DNA of 64,000 nt, taken from Amycolatopsis marina (GTDB taxonomy: Bacteria; Actinomycetota; Actinomycetes; Mycobacteriales; Pseudonocardiaceae). Of this stretch, positions 1-9,000 are shown piece after piece. The notes beneath the pieces are model-generated. The model saw nothing but the letters and a program-made list of their open reading frames with translations, had not been told where the DNA came from and searched no databases. The stretch is taken from positions 90,300 to 154,299 of the forward strand of contig NZ_FOKG01000016.1 of assembly GCF_900111885.1 (NCBI RefSeq), written 5' to 3'. How positions within the stretch are numbered: the stretch's first letter is position 1; each line of letters begins with the position of its first letter. A program made the position numbers and the translations under genes.

Positions 1-193
1 CTGCCGTGGCACGACACCCTCGCATGCTCGTTCGGGCTGGGAAACCCAGCTGGTGACAACTCGATGGGTGAACGTAGCTCCGTCACGCTCTGTTGCACAG
101 CCGGAAGATCACGCTGTGTCCACATCGTGACGGTGTGCTGGCTAGTTGGCGGAAAGTCAGGCCAAATGGCGGTTGGCTGGGAGCCGGCTGGAG

Positions 194-808
194 CTACTTG
201 CCCATGCTGTCGACGACGGCCTCGGCGACGGCCTTCATGGTCGTCCGGCGGTCCATGGCGGTGCGCTGGATCCAGCGGAAGGCGTCGGGCTCGGTGAGGC
301 TCTGCGCGGTCATCAGCAGGCCCTTCGCGCGGTCGATGACCTTGCGGGTCTCCAACCGCTCGTTGAGGCCCGCGACCTCGGACTCCAACGCCTGCAGCTC
401 GGCGAAGCGGCTGACCGCGAGCTCGATGGCCGGCACGAGGTCGCGCTTGGCGAAGGGCTTGACCAGGTAGGCCATGGTGCCCGCGTCGCGAGCGCGTTCG
501 ACCAGGTCACGCTGGCTGAAGGCGGTCAGAATCACGACCGGGGCGATCCGGTCGCTGGTGATCTTCGAGGCGGCCTCGATACCGTCGAGCTTGGGCATCT
601 TGACGTCCAGGATGACCAGATCGGGCTTGAGGTCGGTGGCGAGCTTGATAGCTTCCTCGCCGTCGCCGGCCTCGCCGACCACCTGATAGCCCTCCTCGCG
701 CAGCATTTCCACGAGGTCGAGCCGGATCAAGGCCTCATCTTCGGCGACGAGCACCCGGCGCTGTGGCGCGGCGACGTCACCGACGGCCTCGGTAGCCTGT
801 TCGGTCAC
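194..808 (-). CDS. pdtaR: ANTAR-domain response regulator, PdtaR type
   Basis: A 204-residue cytoplasmic response regulator that combines an N-terminal receiver domain (about residues 17-135) with a C-terminal ANTAR RNA-binding domain (about 150-204). The phospho-acceptor is Asp68 (ILDVKMP), with acidic residues near 23-25, Thr95 and Lys117 (LVKPF) completing the receiver site. The C-terminal helical segment beginning RKVIDRAKGLLM is the ANTAR signature. In actinobacteria this architecture is PdtaR, which is phosphorylated by the kinase PdtaS and acts by binding nascent mRNA hairpins. No kinase gene is nearby, as is usual for this orphan pair. The gene is divergent from the tRNA at 1003 and lies outside the island, so it marks the chromosomal side of the insertion. 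The start is an ATG preceded on its strand by a purine-rich GGAGGACC. Identification is firm; the symbol rests on domain architecture. Confidence 0.93.
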   Translation of the reverse strand: MTEQATEAVGDVAAPQRRVLVAEDEALIRLDLVEMLREEGYQVVGEAGDGEEAIKLATDLKPDLVILDVKMPKLDGIEAASKITSDRIAPVVILTAFSQRDLVERARDAGTMAYLVKPFAKRDLVPAIELAVSRFAELQALESEVAGLNERLETRKVIDRAKGLLMTAQSLTEPDAFRWIQRTAMDRRTTMKAVAEAVVDSMGK

Positions 809-1002
809 CGGGGTCCTCCTGCACTGCTCGGCGATGGGGAGTGTGCGGCGTGCCGCGACACCAGCAGCCTACCGGGACTCTGGCCAGCAGAAAGATGGCG
901 TTCACCACGTGGAGTGACCGCCTGTGCTCCCCGCCTAGGGAGCCGTTTCGTGGTAGCCCGAATACAACCGCGTGAGACGATCGCGTAGAGTTCGTCGTCG
1001 CC

Positions 1003-1079
1003 GCCCCCGTAGCCCAATCGGCAGAGGCAGCGGACTCAAAATCCGTCCAGTGTGCGTTCGAGTCGCACCGGGGGCACCA
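1003..1079 (+). tRNA. tRNA-Leu (anticodon CAA), CCA encoded
   Basis: A 77-nt cloverleaf. The acceptor stem GCCCCCG (1003-1009) pairs with CGGGGGC (1069-1075), followed by discriminator A and encoded CCA. The anticodon arm is GCGGA-CTCAAAA-TCCGT, giving anticodon CAA (Leu, codon UUG). The T arm is GTGCG-TTCGAGT-CGCAC. The variable region is only about 5 nt (CCAGT), which is unusual because bacterial leucine tRNAs normally carry a long variable arm, so the Leu assignment comes from the anticodon alone. The last 40 nt are the attachment site of the island; the duplicated core begins at 1040 and restores the tRNA 3' end. Confidence 0.9.
1040..1077 (+). repeat. attL core, 38 bp (within tRNA-Leu)
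   Basis: The stretch starts AATCCGTCCAG and ends CGGGGGCAC. It is identical, base for base, to 31688-31725. The flanking bases differ at both ends (A versus C before it, C versus A after it), which fixes the core at 38 bp. It covers the 3' side of the anticodon stem, the variable loop, the T arm and the acceptor strand, the usual site for tyrosine integrases. Confidence 0.95.
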
Positions 1080-1175
1080 CAACACCAGGTCACGGACGTG
1101 ACGGATCGATCCTGCCGACCGTGAGGTAGCCCGTAGGCATGCCTTAGGTATGCGATATGGGCACGGAGGATCACC

Positions 1176-2480
1176 GTGGCACGACCGCCCCTTCCACTGA
1201 GCACGTGGGGACTGATCCGCACCGCCGCGCAGGCCCCCGGGCCCGGGCGGGCATGCGAAACCCGGTACAGCCGGCGCCCGTGGCGCGCCTACGCCCAGTA
1301 CCGCGGTGAGAACGGGCGCACCCGCCAGGTCTGCCGCACCGGCACCAGCCAGGCCCACGCCGTGTACCGGCTCCGCACCGAACTCAGCCAGCGAGCCCAG
1401 AGCAGCACCGGCATCGACCTCTCCCCCAGTTCCCGGGTTGAGAAAGCCGCCACTCTATGGCTGGATCGCGTCGCCCGCCGTGTCCGGACCACCACCTACC
1501 ACCACTACCGTCGCCAACTGCGCAACCACGTCCTACCCGCGCTCGGGCAACTACTGTTGAGCGAGTGCACCGTGCCCCGCCTCGAACGGTTCCTCGACAC
1601 CCTCGCCGACGTCCACGGGCTGGCCCCCGAAACCCGCCGCGGCATCCGCACGGTGATCTCCGGCGTGCTTCAACTCGCCGTCCGCCACGGCGTACTGCCC
1701 CACAACCCCGTCCGCGACCTCGAACCCATCGTCGGCGGCCCCGTCCGCCCCACCGTGACCTTCACCCCTGAGCAGGCCCGCGAGTTCCTGGCCGCGGTGG
1801 ACACCGACCACCACGCCGCCCGGACCGACCTACCCGACCTGCTGCACCTGCTGTTCGGCACCGGCGCCCGCCTCGGCGAAGCACTCGCCCTGCGCTGGCG
1901 CGATCTCAACCTCACCGACCACCCCATCACCGTCGACGGACAACTCCTCCCAGCCTGCAGTGTGTGGATCCGCTCCGGTCTCGCCTACCACCCCGGCGCC
2001 GGGCCCATCCGGCATGACCCCAAGACCCCCACCGCACACCGCATCCTGCCGCTGCCCGACTCGCTCCACGATCGGCTCACTGCCCGCGCCTCTAGCCACA
2101 ACAGTAGTGACGCGCCGGTGTTGCCCTCCCCCACCGGGACCTGGCGTTACCCCTCCACGGTCCAAGCCGAGCTTCGTCGCCTGCGAGACCGCCTTGGCTA
2201 CACACACTTCACCAGCCACGTCGCCCGCCGCACCGTCGCCACCACCCTCGACCAGGCCGGCCAGACCGCCCGACAGATCGCCGACCACCTCGGCCACGCC
2301 CAACCCGCGTTCACCCAGAACCGCTACCTCGGACGCCAACTCCCCAACCCCACCGCCGCCCACATCCTCGACCACCCAGTACCCCGGGTTGTTCACACCG
2401 ACCGACCCGCGGCAGATGAGTGGGCGGCTTGGGCAGCTGTGAGCTGGCCGGGGTTCAGGCTGGCGGCGTGTCCGCCATGA
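1176..2480 (+). CDS. int: Site-specific tyrosine recombinase (integrase) of the island
   Basis: A 434-residue phage-type integrase expected to recombine the tRNA-Leu attachment sites. An N-terminal arm-binding/SAM-like core-binding region (about 85-190) precedes the catalytic domain (about 195-395). Catalytic residues are visible: Arg232 in GTGARLGEALALRW, His348 and Arg351 in SHVARRT, His371 or His374 in DHLGHAQ, and the nucleophile Tyr384 in NRYLG. The GTG start is preceded by ACGGAGGA at the right spacing, which decides the start. The gene lies immediately inside attL and points into the island, the standard layout for integrases that use a tRNA 3' end. The sequence looks intact. Its 3' end overlaps the 3' end of a decayed phosphotransferase gene on the other strand by about 25 bp. 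Confidence 0.93.
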   Translation: MARPPLPLSTWGLIRTAAQAPGPGRACETRYSRRPWRAYAQYRGENGRTRQVCRTGTSQAHAVYRLRTELSQRAQSSTGIDLSPSSRVEKAATLWLDRVARRVRTTTYHHYRRQLRNHVLPALGQLLLSECTVPRLERFLDTLADVHGLAPETRRGIRTVISGVLQLAVRHGVLPHNPVRDLEPIVGGPVRPTVTFTPEQAREFLAAVDTDHHAARTDLPDLLHLLFGTGARLGEALALRWRDLNLTDHPITVDGQLLPACSVWIRSGLAYHPGAGPIRHDPKTPTAHRILPLPDSLHDRLTARASSHNSSDAPVLPSPTGTWRYPSTVQAELRRLRDRLGYTHFTSHVARRTVATTLDQAGQTARQIADHLGHAQPAFTQNRYLGRQLPNPTAAHILDHPVPRVVHTDRPAADEWAAWAAVSWPGFRLAACPP

Positions 2481-3307
2481 GCCGTTTGAGGGTGCGTTGC
2501 CCCATCCGGCTCATGGCCGGGTTGCTGTCGACGTAGTACCAGACGAGGCCCATCGCCTGGTGGAAGGCCCACGCCTTGCCGCGCTCCCACTCCAGGTCGT
2601 CACACTCCAGGTCGTCTCGGAACGATCGCCGGGGGCCGGCGTCGAGCAGGTGCCACGCGCCCACCAATCCAGGGCCGGGTCGGCCGGCCCCACACCGCCG
2701 ACATCGAGGACCCCGGCCAGACGCCCGCCGGACACCAGCACATTGCCGGGAATCAGGTCGCCGTGGCACATCACATCGCCACTCGCAGCGCGCGGCAAGC
2801 CCCGCATCACGTGCCACATCCGGCGAAGCCGCGAAACGTCCAGGATCTGCTCACTGCGCGCGAAGCAGGTCTGCATCCACCGATCATGGGCTTTCAGGTC
2901 CCCTCCCCTGCCATCCCCGCTGAAGGTCCGGCCACGGGTGTCGATGGCGCGCACCCCGGCAACGAACTCGGCCAAGTCGTGCCCGAACGCGACGGACTCG
3001 CCTGGGTCCTCCTCGGCGGCCACGACGCCAGGCAGCCAGGTCTGCACCGACCACGGAAGCGGGTAGGCGGAGCTGGGCTCACCCATCGCGACCGGCTCGG
3101 GTGTGGGGAACCGCGTGCGGCCCGACAGTTCGCGCGCCGCTGCCGCCTCCGACCCAGCCAACGCCGCACCGACTCGACATCCCTGGACTCCAGCGGAAAG
3201 CGAGCCGCGAACCGGTCACCGATCCGGAAGATGGCGTTGACCGTCCCCACGGAGGCGACGGCCGCGATCGGCAGGCGTCGCCACTCGGGGAACTGATCGT
3301 CCACCAA
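2455..3307 (-). pseudogene. Aminoglycoside/macrolide phosphotransferase-like gene, two frameshifts
   Basis: The parts of an APH-family kinase can be read, but in three successive frames. The N-terminal lobe (VDDQFPEWRRLP, then FRIGDRFAARFPLES) is in one frame down to about 3160. The central part, with the Brenner motif CHGDLIPGNVLV and the metal-binding segment LDVGG, is in a second frame down to about 2680. The C-terminal helices (WHLLDAGPRRSFRDDLE and SNPAMSRMGQRTLKRLM) are in a third frame ending at 2455. A functional copy would be one continuous protein of about 280 residues, so this is a dead gene unless both shifts are sequencing errors. It is convergent with the integrase and follows an ADP-ribosylglycohydrolase fragment without a gap, as if both were joined by a deletion. 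Confidence 0.75.
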
Positions 3308-3334
3308 TCCCCGTTCCGGTAGGACCGCACGCCC

Positions 3335-3480
3335 TGCTCGCCGTACTCGGCAAGTATCCGCTCGACCGGCCAGAACTCCACCGGCGCGCCCAGCGCGTCA
3401 CCGATCGCGCCACCGAGCAGGCACCCACGAACCCGCCCGGCGTACCGTTCCCCGCCCTGCCGATCCCGACGCCGCGTCAC
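3335..3480 (-). pseudogene. N-terminal fragment of an ADP-ribosylglycohydrolase
   Basis: From a GTG at 3480 the minus strand reads about 45 residues containing YAGRVRGCLLGGAIGDALG followed by PVEFW. This is the strongly conserved N-terminal motif of the ADP-ribosylglycohydrolase (DraG/MacroD-type ARH) family. The family is normally about 300 residues long. Here the similarity stops near 3335 and the sequence runs into the start of the phosphotransferase pseudogene, so the catalytic metal-binding C-terminal half is missing. This is a deletion remnant, not a working enzyme. Confidence 0.7.
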
Positions 3481-3636
3481 CGCCAGCACCCTACTTGAAC
3501 CGCAGGCCGGAGAACGCCAACACCACCGGTGCAGATCACCAGTCGCGAATGCCAACTGGTGCTCTGTCAGCACGCACCACCGGTGACCGTGCGGAAAGTC
3601 GCCATATACCCCGCCGACGCGCTAGAACTCCGGATG

Positions 3637-3915
3637 GGGACCGGCCACGTTCGACCTGTCGCAGTACACGGGAGAGCAGGTCGAGATCGCGGTCAGCTAC
3701 GTCACCGACCCCTCCACCGGCGGGATGGGCACCTCGACGACACCTCCGTGACCATCGATGGCCAGGTGATCGAGGAGAGCGGTTTCGAGGACGGTCTCGC
3801 GCCGTGGGCCATCGCACCGCCACCGGAAGGCAACTCGGACACCGGGGCGGCGTGGCAGCACTCGCAGTCCCTGGTCCAGCCGCGTGCCGCGGCGGTCACG
3901 ACGGAGGACACCGTG
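3637..3915 (+). pseudogene. Fragment of a secreted zinc metallopeptidase (M14/M6-like C-terminal domain)
   Basis: The plus strand reads TFDLSQYTGEQVEIAVSYV then TDPSTGG, the wording of the beta-sandwich domain found at the C-terminus of actinobacterial secreted M14 carboxypeptidases and immune-inhibitor-A-like M6 peptidases. The reading frame shifts near 3730, after which VTIDGQVIEESGFEDGLAPW and WQHSQSLVQPRAAAV continue the same domain. No catalytic domain is present upstream. This is a short, frameshifted relic, and the family call rests on the motif wording only. Confidence 0.5.
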
Positions 3916-4169
3916 TCACCCACCGGTGGTTCCGGATGGACGGTAGACGTCACCGTCGATCGTCCGGTACCGCTGCAGCCACGGATGCAACTCCAGCAGG
4001 AACACCCCTGTTCGCACTGTGTCGGCACCTCGGAGGTGGCCCTGCCCTCCGCGTCCGCGAGGGTGGTGTCGTGCTGCATCTTGGACACGATGCTCACCCC
4101 CCGGCTCGGGCTAGTTGATCACGTTGTCGCCGGTGTACCCGACGACGGCCTCGCGGCCGTCTGCCCTGG

Positions 4170-4430
4170 TCAGCCGAGCCACTGCACCAGCAGTAGGTGC
4201 ACTTCGTGGCGATCGTCGTCCATCACCAGGTAGACGACCTGCCCAGCAAGGTTCGGGCCGAAAGGCCAGCGCCGGACCGGACCGTCCGGGTTGCCCACAT
4301 GCTGGGGCTCGCCGTTCCAAGGGGTCAGCTCCAAGACGGCGAGCACTTCGGAGAAGGCTACGAGGGCTGCGGCGGGCAGCGCTGCGACCTGCTCGAGGAC
4401 TGCGTGATCGGGAACGATGCGATACGACAA
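4170..4430 (-). CDS. Small toxin-like protein of a type II toxin-antitoxin pair
   Basis: An 86-residue protein with a TTG start that follows the stop of the upstream DUF6247-type gene by 1 bp, so the two are translationally coupled. It contains VLAVLELTPWNGEPQHVGNP, WPFGPNLAGQVVYLV and HEVHLLLVQWLG, a compact alpha-beta pattern that resembles RelE/ParE-fold toxins common in actinobacteria: helices, then a beta-hairpin ending in a hydrophobic strand. RelE-type toxins inhibit translation and ParE-type toxins inhibit gyrase; which applies here cannot be told. Position inside the island suggests a stabilising role. The toxin assignment comes mainly from partner and size. Confidence 0.7.
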   Translation of the reverse strand: MSYRIVPDHAVLEQVAALPAAALVAFSEVLAVLELTPWNGEPQHVGNPDGPVRRWPFGPNLAGQVVYLVMDDDRHEVHLLLVQWLG

Positions 4431-4431
4431 A

Positions 4432-4767
4432 CTAGTGGCCCAGCCGCTCCCGAATGAGGTCGTTCAGGTCGTCGACCATGCTGGCGGTCGGGTTCTCGCC
4501 GGTCCGCATAATCTGCTCAGCCTTGGCCAGCACCCGGTAGTACGACCCGGGATCGCGCAGCTCGCCATAGGCCAGGTGACGCCACTTCGCCAACAGCCGA
4601 TGCACGTCGGCGAGGTCTTTCGTCGTCTTGGCCTGGTCAAGTACGCGCTCCCACTCCGCGTCGAACTCGGCGACCAGTCGCGGCGAGAGGCACGCGCGGA
4701 TAGCGACCGGGTCCGCCTCGGGCGGGACCGGGTCGCCGATCGGCAGGTGCTCGACGGGCGAAGCCAT
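4432..4767 (-). CDS. DUF6247-type protein, probable antitoxin
   Basis: A 111-residue acidic protein starting MASPVEHLPIGDPVPPEADP. The sequence ACLSPRLVAEFDAEWERVLD followed by WRHLAYGELRDPGSYYRVLA matches the DUF6247 family, which typically sits directly upstream of small RelE-like genes in actinobacteria. It is all-helical with no obvious DNA-binding domain beyond the N-terminal part. An upstream in-frame extension to 4824 exists, but its sequence is Arg/Gly-rich and unlike the family, so the ATG at 4767 is preferred. With the downstream 86-residue protein it forms a two-gene unit. The antitoxin function is inferred from this context. Confidence 0.72.
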   Translation of the reverse strand: MASPVEHLPIGDPVPPEADPVAIRACLSPRLVAEFDAEWERVLDQAKTTKDLADVHRLLAKWRHLAYGELRDPGSYYRVLAKAEQIMRTGENPTASMVDDLNDLIRERLGH

Positions 4768-5026
4768 GTAACCACGATAGCCGCCATGCGACCCGGCGTC
4801 TCGCGCCACGCTCCAGCGCGGCACTTTCCTCTAGATATGGGCACAGCACTACGAACCACTCACCTCGCCTGGCCGCCTTCGCCATCACCGGCCAGTCAGC
4901 CAACACCGGGACCTCACCAAGGGAACCCACAGCCGCCACGATCGGCCGCCGCGGCCCGTCTGGCACGATGCCCCGCGCCGATCACCAGCCGAGGCGTTCT
5001 CCAGCCGATCCGAGCTAGCTAGCGGC

Positions 5027-5163
5027 GTCACTCTCGACCAGAGCTACCCCATGGCTTACGGCTGAAAGTGAGTCTCGACGGATAACGCACCTCCCATCGA
5101 CGACTGCTAACGTTGCACGTCAGAGCGTCCTCCTGACGCTCCTGCCTCAATGAATGCCAATCC
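5027..5163 (+). repeat. Internal copy of the island's right end (137 bp)
   Basis: This stretch matches 31556-31692 over 137 bp with about five substitutions and no gap. The terminal copy runs directly into attR. This internal copy ends in AATCC, the first five bases of the att core, and then diverges. Both copies carry an inverted repeat, AGCGTC-CTCCT-GACGCT (5124-5140 here). It separates the integrase/toxin-antitoxin section from the dpd cargo. Confidence 0.9.
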
Positions 5164-5664
5164 AGCGCGTCGCTCAGGGCATCCGCGTTGGCCAGCATCC
5201 AGCAGTGAACTCGAGGGCCTCGTGCTCCCGGACCCGCGCAGGGCCGCCGTCGCCAGTCGACCCAACTGAGGAACCGACCGCCCTACGGTATTTGACACTC
5301 AAGACTCCTTGTCATCGGATCCACTGCTCAATGACATCGGCCGGACCCGAAGTTCATTACCTCGAGCACGGCAATGTCTCACTCACGCAACGCCCTCATG
5401 AGCGGGTTCAGCAGCGACGGAGTCGGTGCTAGCGAGCGCACCAGCGCCTGGTCGAGCAGCCGACGGATGCCTGCGCCGAGGCTAGTGCATCTGGGCTATC
5501 AGAGGTCGAGAAGTTCGCCTCGATCCGGCGGAACTCGAGGAAGCGATGCCGTCTGCTCCGAGACGGCACCGTCAGCCAAAGGTGAGTCGCCACGCGAACG
5601 GACCGTCCGATCGCGGCAACCTCGGAGGTAACCCTTTGGCATCTTAGCTGATCGATCTGGTTGC
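5164..5664. other. Non-coding stretch upstream of the dpdE operon, no gene seen
   Basis: Open frames here are short, on both strands, and without family resemblance or convincing ribosome sites. Nothing is recognised between the 137-bp repeat and the promoter-like repeats that begin near 5665. Confidence 0.5.
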
Positions 5665-5731
5665 GTTACGTAACAGATGTCAGTAGTTCTCGATACCTTG
5701 TGGGTATGAACGGAGTGATGGCGCCGACGTT
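5665..5731 (+). promoter_or_regulatory. First promoter-like repeat with palindrome, upstream of dpdE
   Basis: A perfect 10-bp palindrome GTTACGTAAC (5665-5674) lies at -35 distance from TACCTT (5694-5699), which is followed by six bases and an ATG (5706). TANNNT, six or seven bases, then a start codon is the typical arrangement of a leaderless actinobacterial transcript. The segment TACCTTGTGGG and the following GGAGT recur 201 bp downstream. Promoter activity is inferred. Confidence 0.4.
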
Positions 5732-5894
5732 GGTTGATCGAGGGTCGCTGGTTGACCAGCCGAGGGTGCCTGACATCGCGGGGGTTCCTCGCGGCGAATT
5801 TCCTCAACTGGAATACGCCAATCGGCCGACATCGTCGCGCGATCGGCGCCAAAGAACGACCGCTGAACCGACAACGGCCGGGGGCACACCTGGC

Positions 5895-5931
5895 TACCTT
5901 GTGGGCGTGGAGGGAGTAATCGTTTCGCCGT
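5895..5931 (+). promoter_or_regulatory. Second promoter-like repeat upstream of dpdE
   Basis: TACCTT (5895-5900), then GTGGGC, then GTG (5907) repeats the layout at 5694-5708, exactly 201 bp further on, with similar downstream bases (GGAGT). It lies about 140 bp before dpdE and is the closest promoter candidate for the plus-strand operon. Confidence 0.4.
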
Positions 5932-6035
5932 TGCCCGATCTGGGGCCCCAGGCTAAGCATTCGCGCGCTCACGAGTTCGGCCGCGTTGAAGTTCGCAACT
6001 ACTCGACTGTAGGCGTCGACCGTGGGCAGGTGTGA
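5907..6035 (+). CDS. Possible leader peptide or small ORF just before dpdE
   Basis: If translation starts at the GTG placed six bases after TACCTT, a 42-residue peptide (VEGVIVSPLPDLGPQAKH...) would end 3 bp before the dpdE start. The frame stays open back to 5706, so a 109-residue form starting at the first repeat is also possible. No family is recognised. The spacing to dpdE would allow translational coupling, but nothing else shows that it is translated. Confidence 0.25.
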   Translation: MEGVIVSPLPDLGPQAKHSRAHEFGRVEVRNYSTVGVDRGQV

Positions 6036-6038
6036 CCC

Positions 6039-9000
6039 GTGACCACATACATAACGTCACAGAAATACGTTCGTAGTTGGGTGAAATCTCGGTCGAATGA
6101 TCTTGGCTACGGCTTCTTCCGGGAGAGGTCGGCCAATAAGGCGGTGGTCGTGTATCACGATATCCCTGGTGTGACGGAAGAGCGAGCGCTAGTACCACTG
6201 GAGGAGGTAGAACCGGCTCGACTCCCAAAAGGGACACGCATCTGGCTGAGAGGCGACCCGTACGGCTGGTGGGCGGGCGAAATCACAGGTGCGGCGGGGT
6301 TCCGTGAGTACCATATTCGCGTCCCGGGACTTTCACGTGATTTTAAGGTATCCGGTGACAGGTTCATAGTTCGGTGGAATCGCCCGTTGGGTGACCCAAT
6401 GATGGCTGTAGCTAGCGGGTTTTGCGACTCGCCGGAGTTCTACGATGCGCGGCGCAATTTTCGCGATCAGATACTTCGCCAGCGCAGTTCTTCGCGTGGA
6501 TTCACGGCAGTCTTGTCCGCGGCCGTTGAGCTTTTTCCGCACCAACTCGACACCGTTGCTCGAGTATTATCCGATCCCGTGCTTCGCTACTTGCTGGCCG
6601 ATGAAGTAGGCCTTGGCAAGACGGTTGAAGCTGGCCTCATCGTGCGCCAGTTGATCCTAGACGACGCCGATGCGACAGCACTCGTTTCCGTTCCAACACC
6701 GCTGGTTCAGCAATGGAATGCAGAGCTACGTAATCGTTTGCTACTCGGCCACGCGCTGTCGGCAAAACGGGTCCGGCTTATCACGCACGATCAGTTGGCT
6801 ACGGGCGAACACCTGCAGGATCACGCAGTAGTTGTCATCGACGAGGCGCACAAACTGAAGGCTCAACTCGAACGACAACCGCGGTTACGGACGGAACTGC
6901 AGGCCACCAAGGGCCTGTTGCTACTCTCGGCGACACCGATGCGGGGGAACCTCGACGTGTTCCTCGGACTGCTCAATCTACTTGATCCACTGGCGTTTCC
7001 GCTGCACGGGTACGCTGCCTTCGAGAAGCGCGTACAAGACAGGGAAAACGAGGCAGTCAGCCTGCAGATACTGACCACACATCGAGCGAGTATCCGACAG
7101 CGGTCGACTGTCCTGGACGAACTGTTGCGTTCGCATGGAAAAGATCCGGTCGTCATGCGATTGATCGACACGTGTCGAAACGACGATTTGCAAACGTCAC
7201 CAGCGTGGTCGGAACTGTCCAACTATGTTCGGGAAACCTACCGCATCAGTCGCCGCATGGTCCGGCACCGTCGCAACACTGAATCCACCGAGGATTATCC
7301 GGTGGCCGGTCGGTCGGCGCTGTTTGTTCCTATAGTCGATCCGGGGCGTGAGGTGGTCGACGAATTTCTCGATCAATACCGCGACCACCTCACCGCATGC
7401 CCGGACCGGATGACATTCAGTCGAACTGTGATGCACGGACTGGGTGGACCTCATGCGCTGCTGCGTCACATGCAACGACGACTCGACGCGCTCGCCAACG
7501 ATACCGCCGCGCCAGCAGCCGATCGATACCTGATCGAGGCGACGGTCGCCAAACTGAACCTGGTCGGCACCGAGACTCGACAGCAACTGGTGCTCGACCT
7601 TGTGGACGATAGACTCAGTAATGAACTCAAGGTCGTCGTGGTAGCAACGTCAACTGACGTTGCCAAGGACTTCTATGGCGCTGCGCGCGAACGCTGGCCA
7701 GAACAACTCAGCCGCCATCTCGCTGTCATGAATCCGACTAAGCGAGAGGACGAACTCGACTGCTTTCTCACCGGACTTGGGGGCCGTTTGCTGGTGGGCG
7801 ACCACACCCTCGAGGAGGGGCGTAACCTCCAGGACGCACACGTGCTTGTCAACCTCGATCTCCCACTCGATCCGAACCGACTCGAACAGCGGATCGGGCG
7901 ATTGGACCGGTTCGCGCGCCGGACCGAACCTGCCGAGATTGTGGTGCTGACCGAACCCGAAAGCGAATGGGTCATGTCGCACATTGGCCTGTTCACCGAT
8001 GGAATCGGCATTTTTGAAGATTCAGTCGCAACCCTTCAACGCAAACTATCTGAACTGCTGGGCAACCTGACCGAGCAACTGCCCGAGCAGGGTCGATTCG
8101 CGTTCTCAATGGACCTCGGCGAACTGCGAAAAGAACTCGAGGAGGAACGCATCGACGTCGACCTTCTGGAAGAATTGGAATCTGTGACGGCCGCTTCAGA
8201 TTTCGATGACGCAGGCTTTGCCGAACTGCGTGAAGCTGAAGAGGACCCTGGCGAATTGCGGGCGGCCTTCACTCAGTTGACATCGATGCGTGGTGGTCTC
8301 GGCTTACGGCCGTCCGAGCATCCACGCACTGGCGTGGTGCGATTTCCTACCGAGCCTGGGCGATCAATCTTCGGAACTCCGCACGATGTTGCCGCCGAGG
8401 TTCTTCCACTGCTAACACAGCCTCGCGCGTATGCGCGCAGCGTCGCGACAAGCCGTACCGGTATCGCGCCACTCCGACTCGGTGACCCAATGGTCGACTG
8501 GCTCGAGCAGTACCTCCGCATCGACGAGCGAGGACGGGCGCGCGCTGTCGTGCGACCACATCACGGCAATACCGTCGCGACGATGTGGCTCGCCTGCGAC
8601 TTCCTGATCGAATTCGACGCCACACACCTGCCAGCGGACACTGAGGGTGTTCGCAGACGGTTGCGCCGCAGGGGCGACGCCCTCCTTCCGCCGGTCATCG
8701 TGCGAACGTGGACTGACACCGTCGGCCCCGCAGACGACGAACTGGTTGTCGAACTGGAGAGACCGTTCGACAACCGGAGCGACCGCCTGCTCAACGGAAA
8801 ATTGTGGGAGGAGGTTCTCGCCGAACTGCCAAACTGGCAACGGTTGTGCACGGAAAGCGGTGAGGCCGCGCTCACCCAGGTTCGCACCATGCCGGCGCTT
8901 ACGACCGCGCCCGTGGCTGCGACCGAGCGAGGTCGCGCCGAGGTGTCGGCGCGACTGGCCGTGCTACGGGCGAGGGCGCAACGCTTGCCGACCGAGGCTG

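Noticed and set aside
146..988. Long open frame opposite pdtaR
   Set aside because: Antisense codon-bias shadow of the ANTAR regulator; no ribosome site or family resemblance.
2455..3307. Functional aminoglycoside resistance gene
   Set aside because: The family motifs are spread over three frames, so no complete kinase can be made from this sequence.
3529..4233. A single 234-residue gene
   Set aside because: Only the first part resembles a metallopeptidase domain, in two frames; the rest is unrelated and without a ribosome site.
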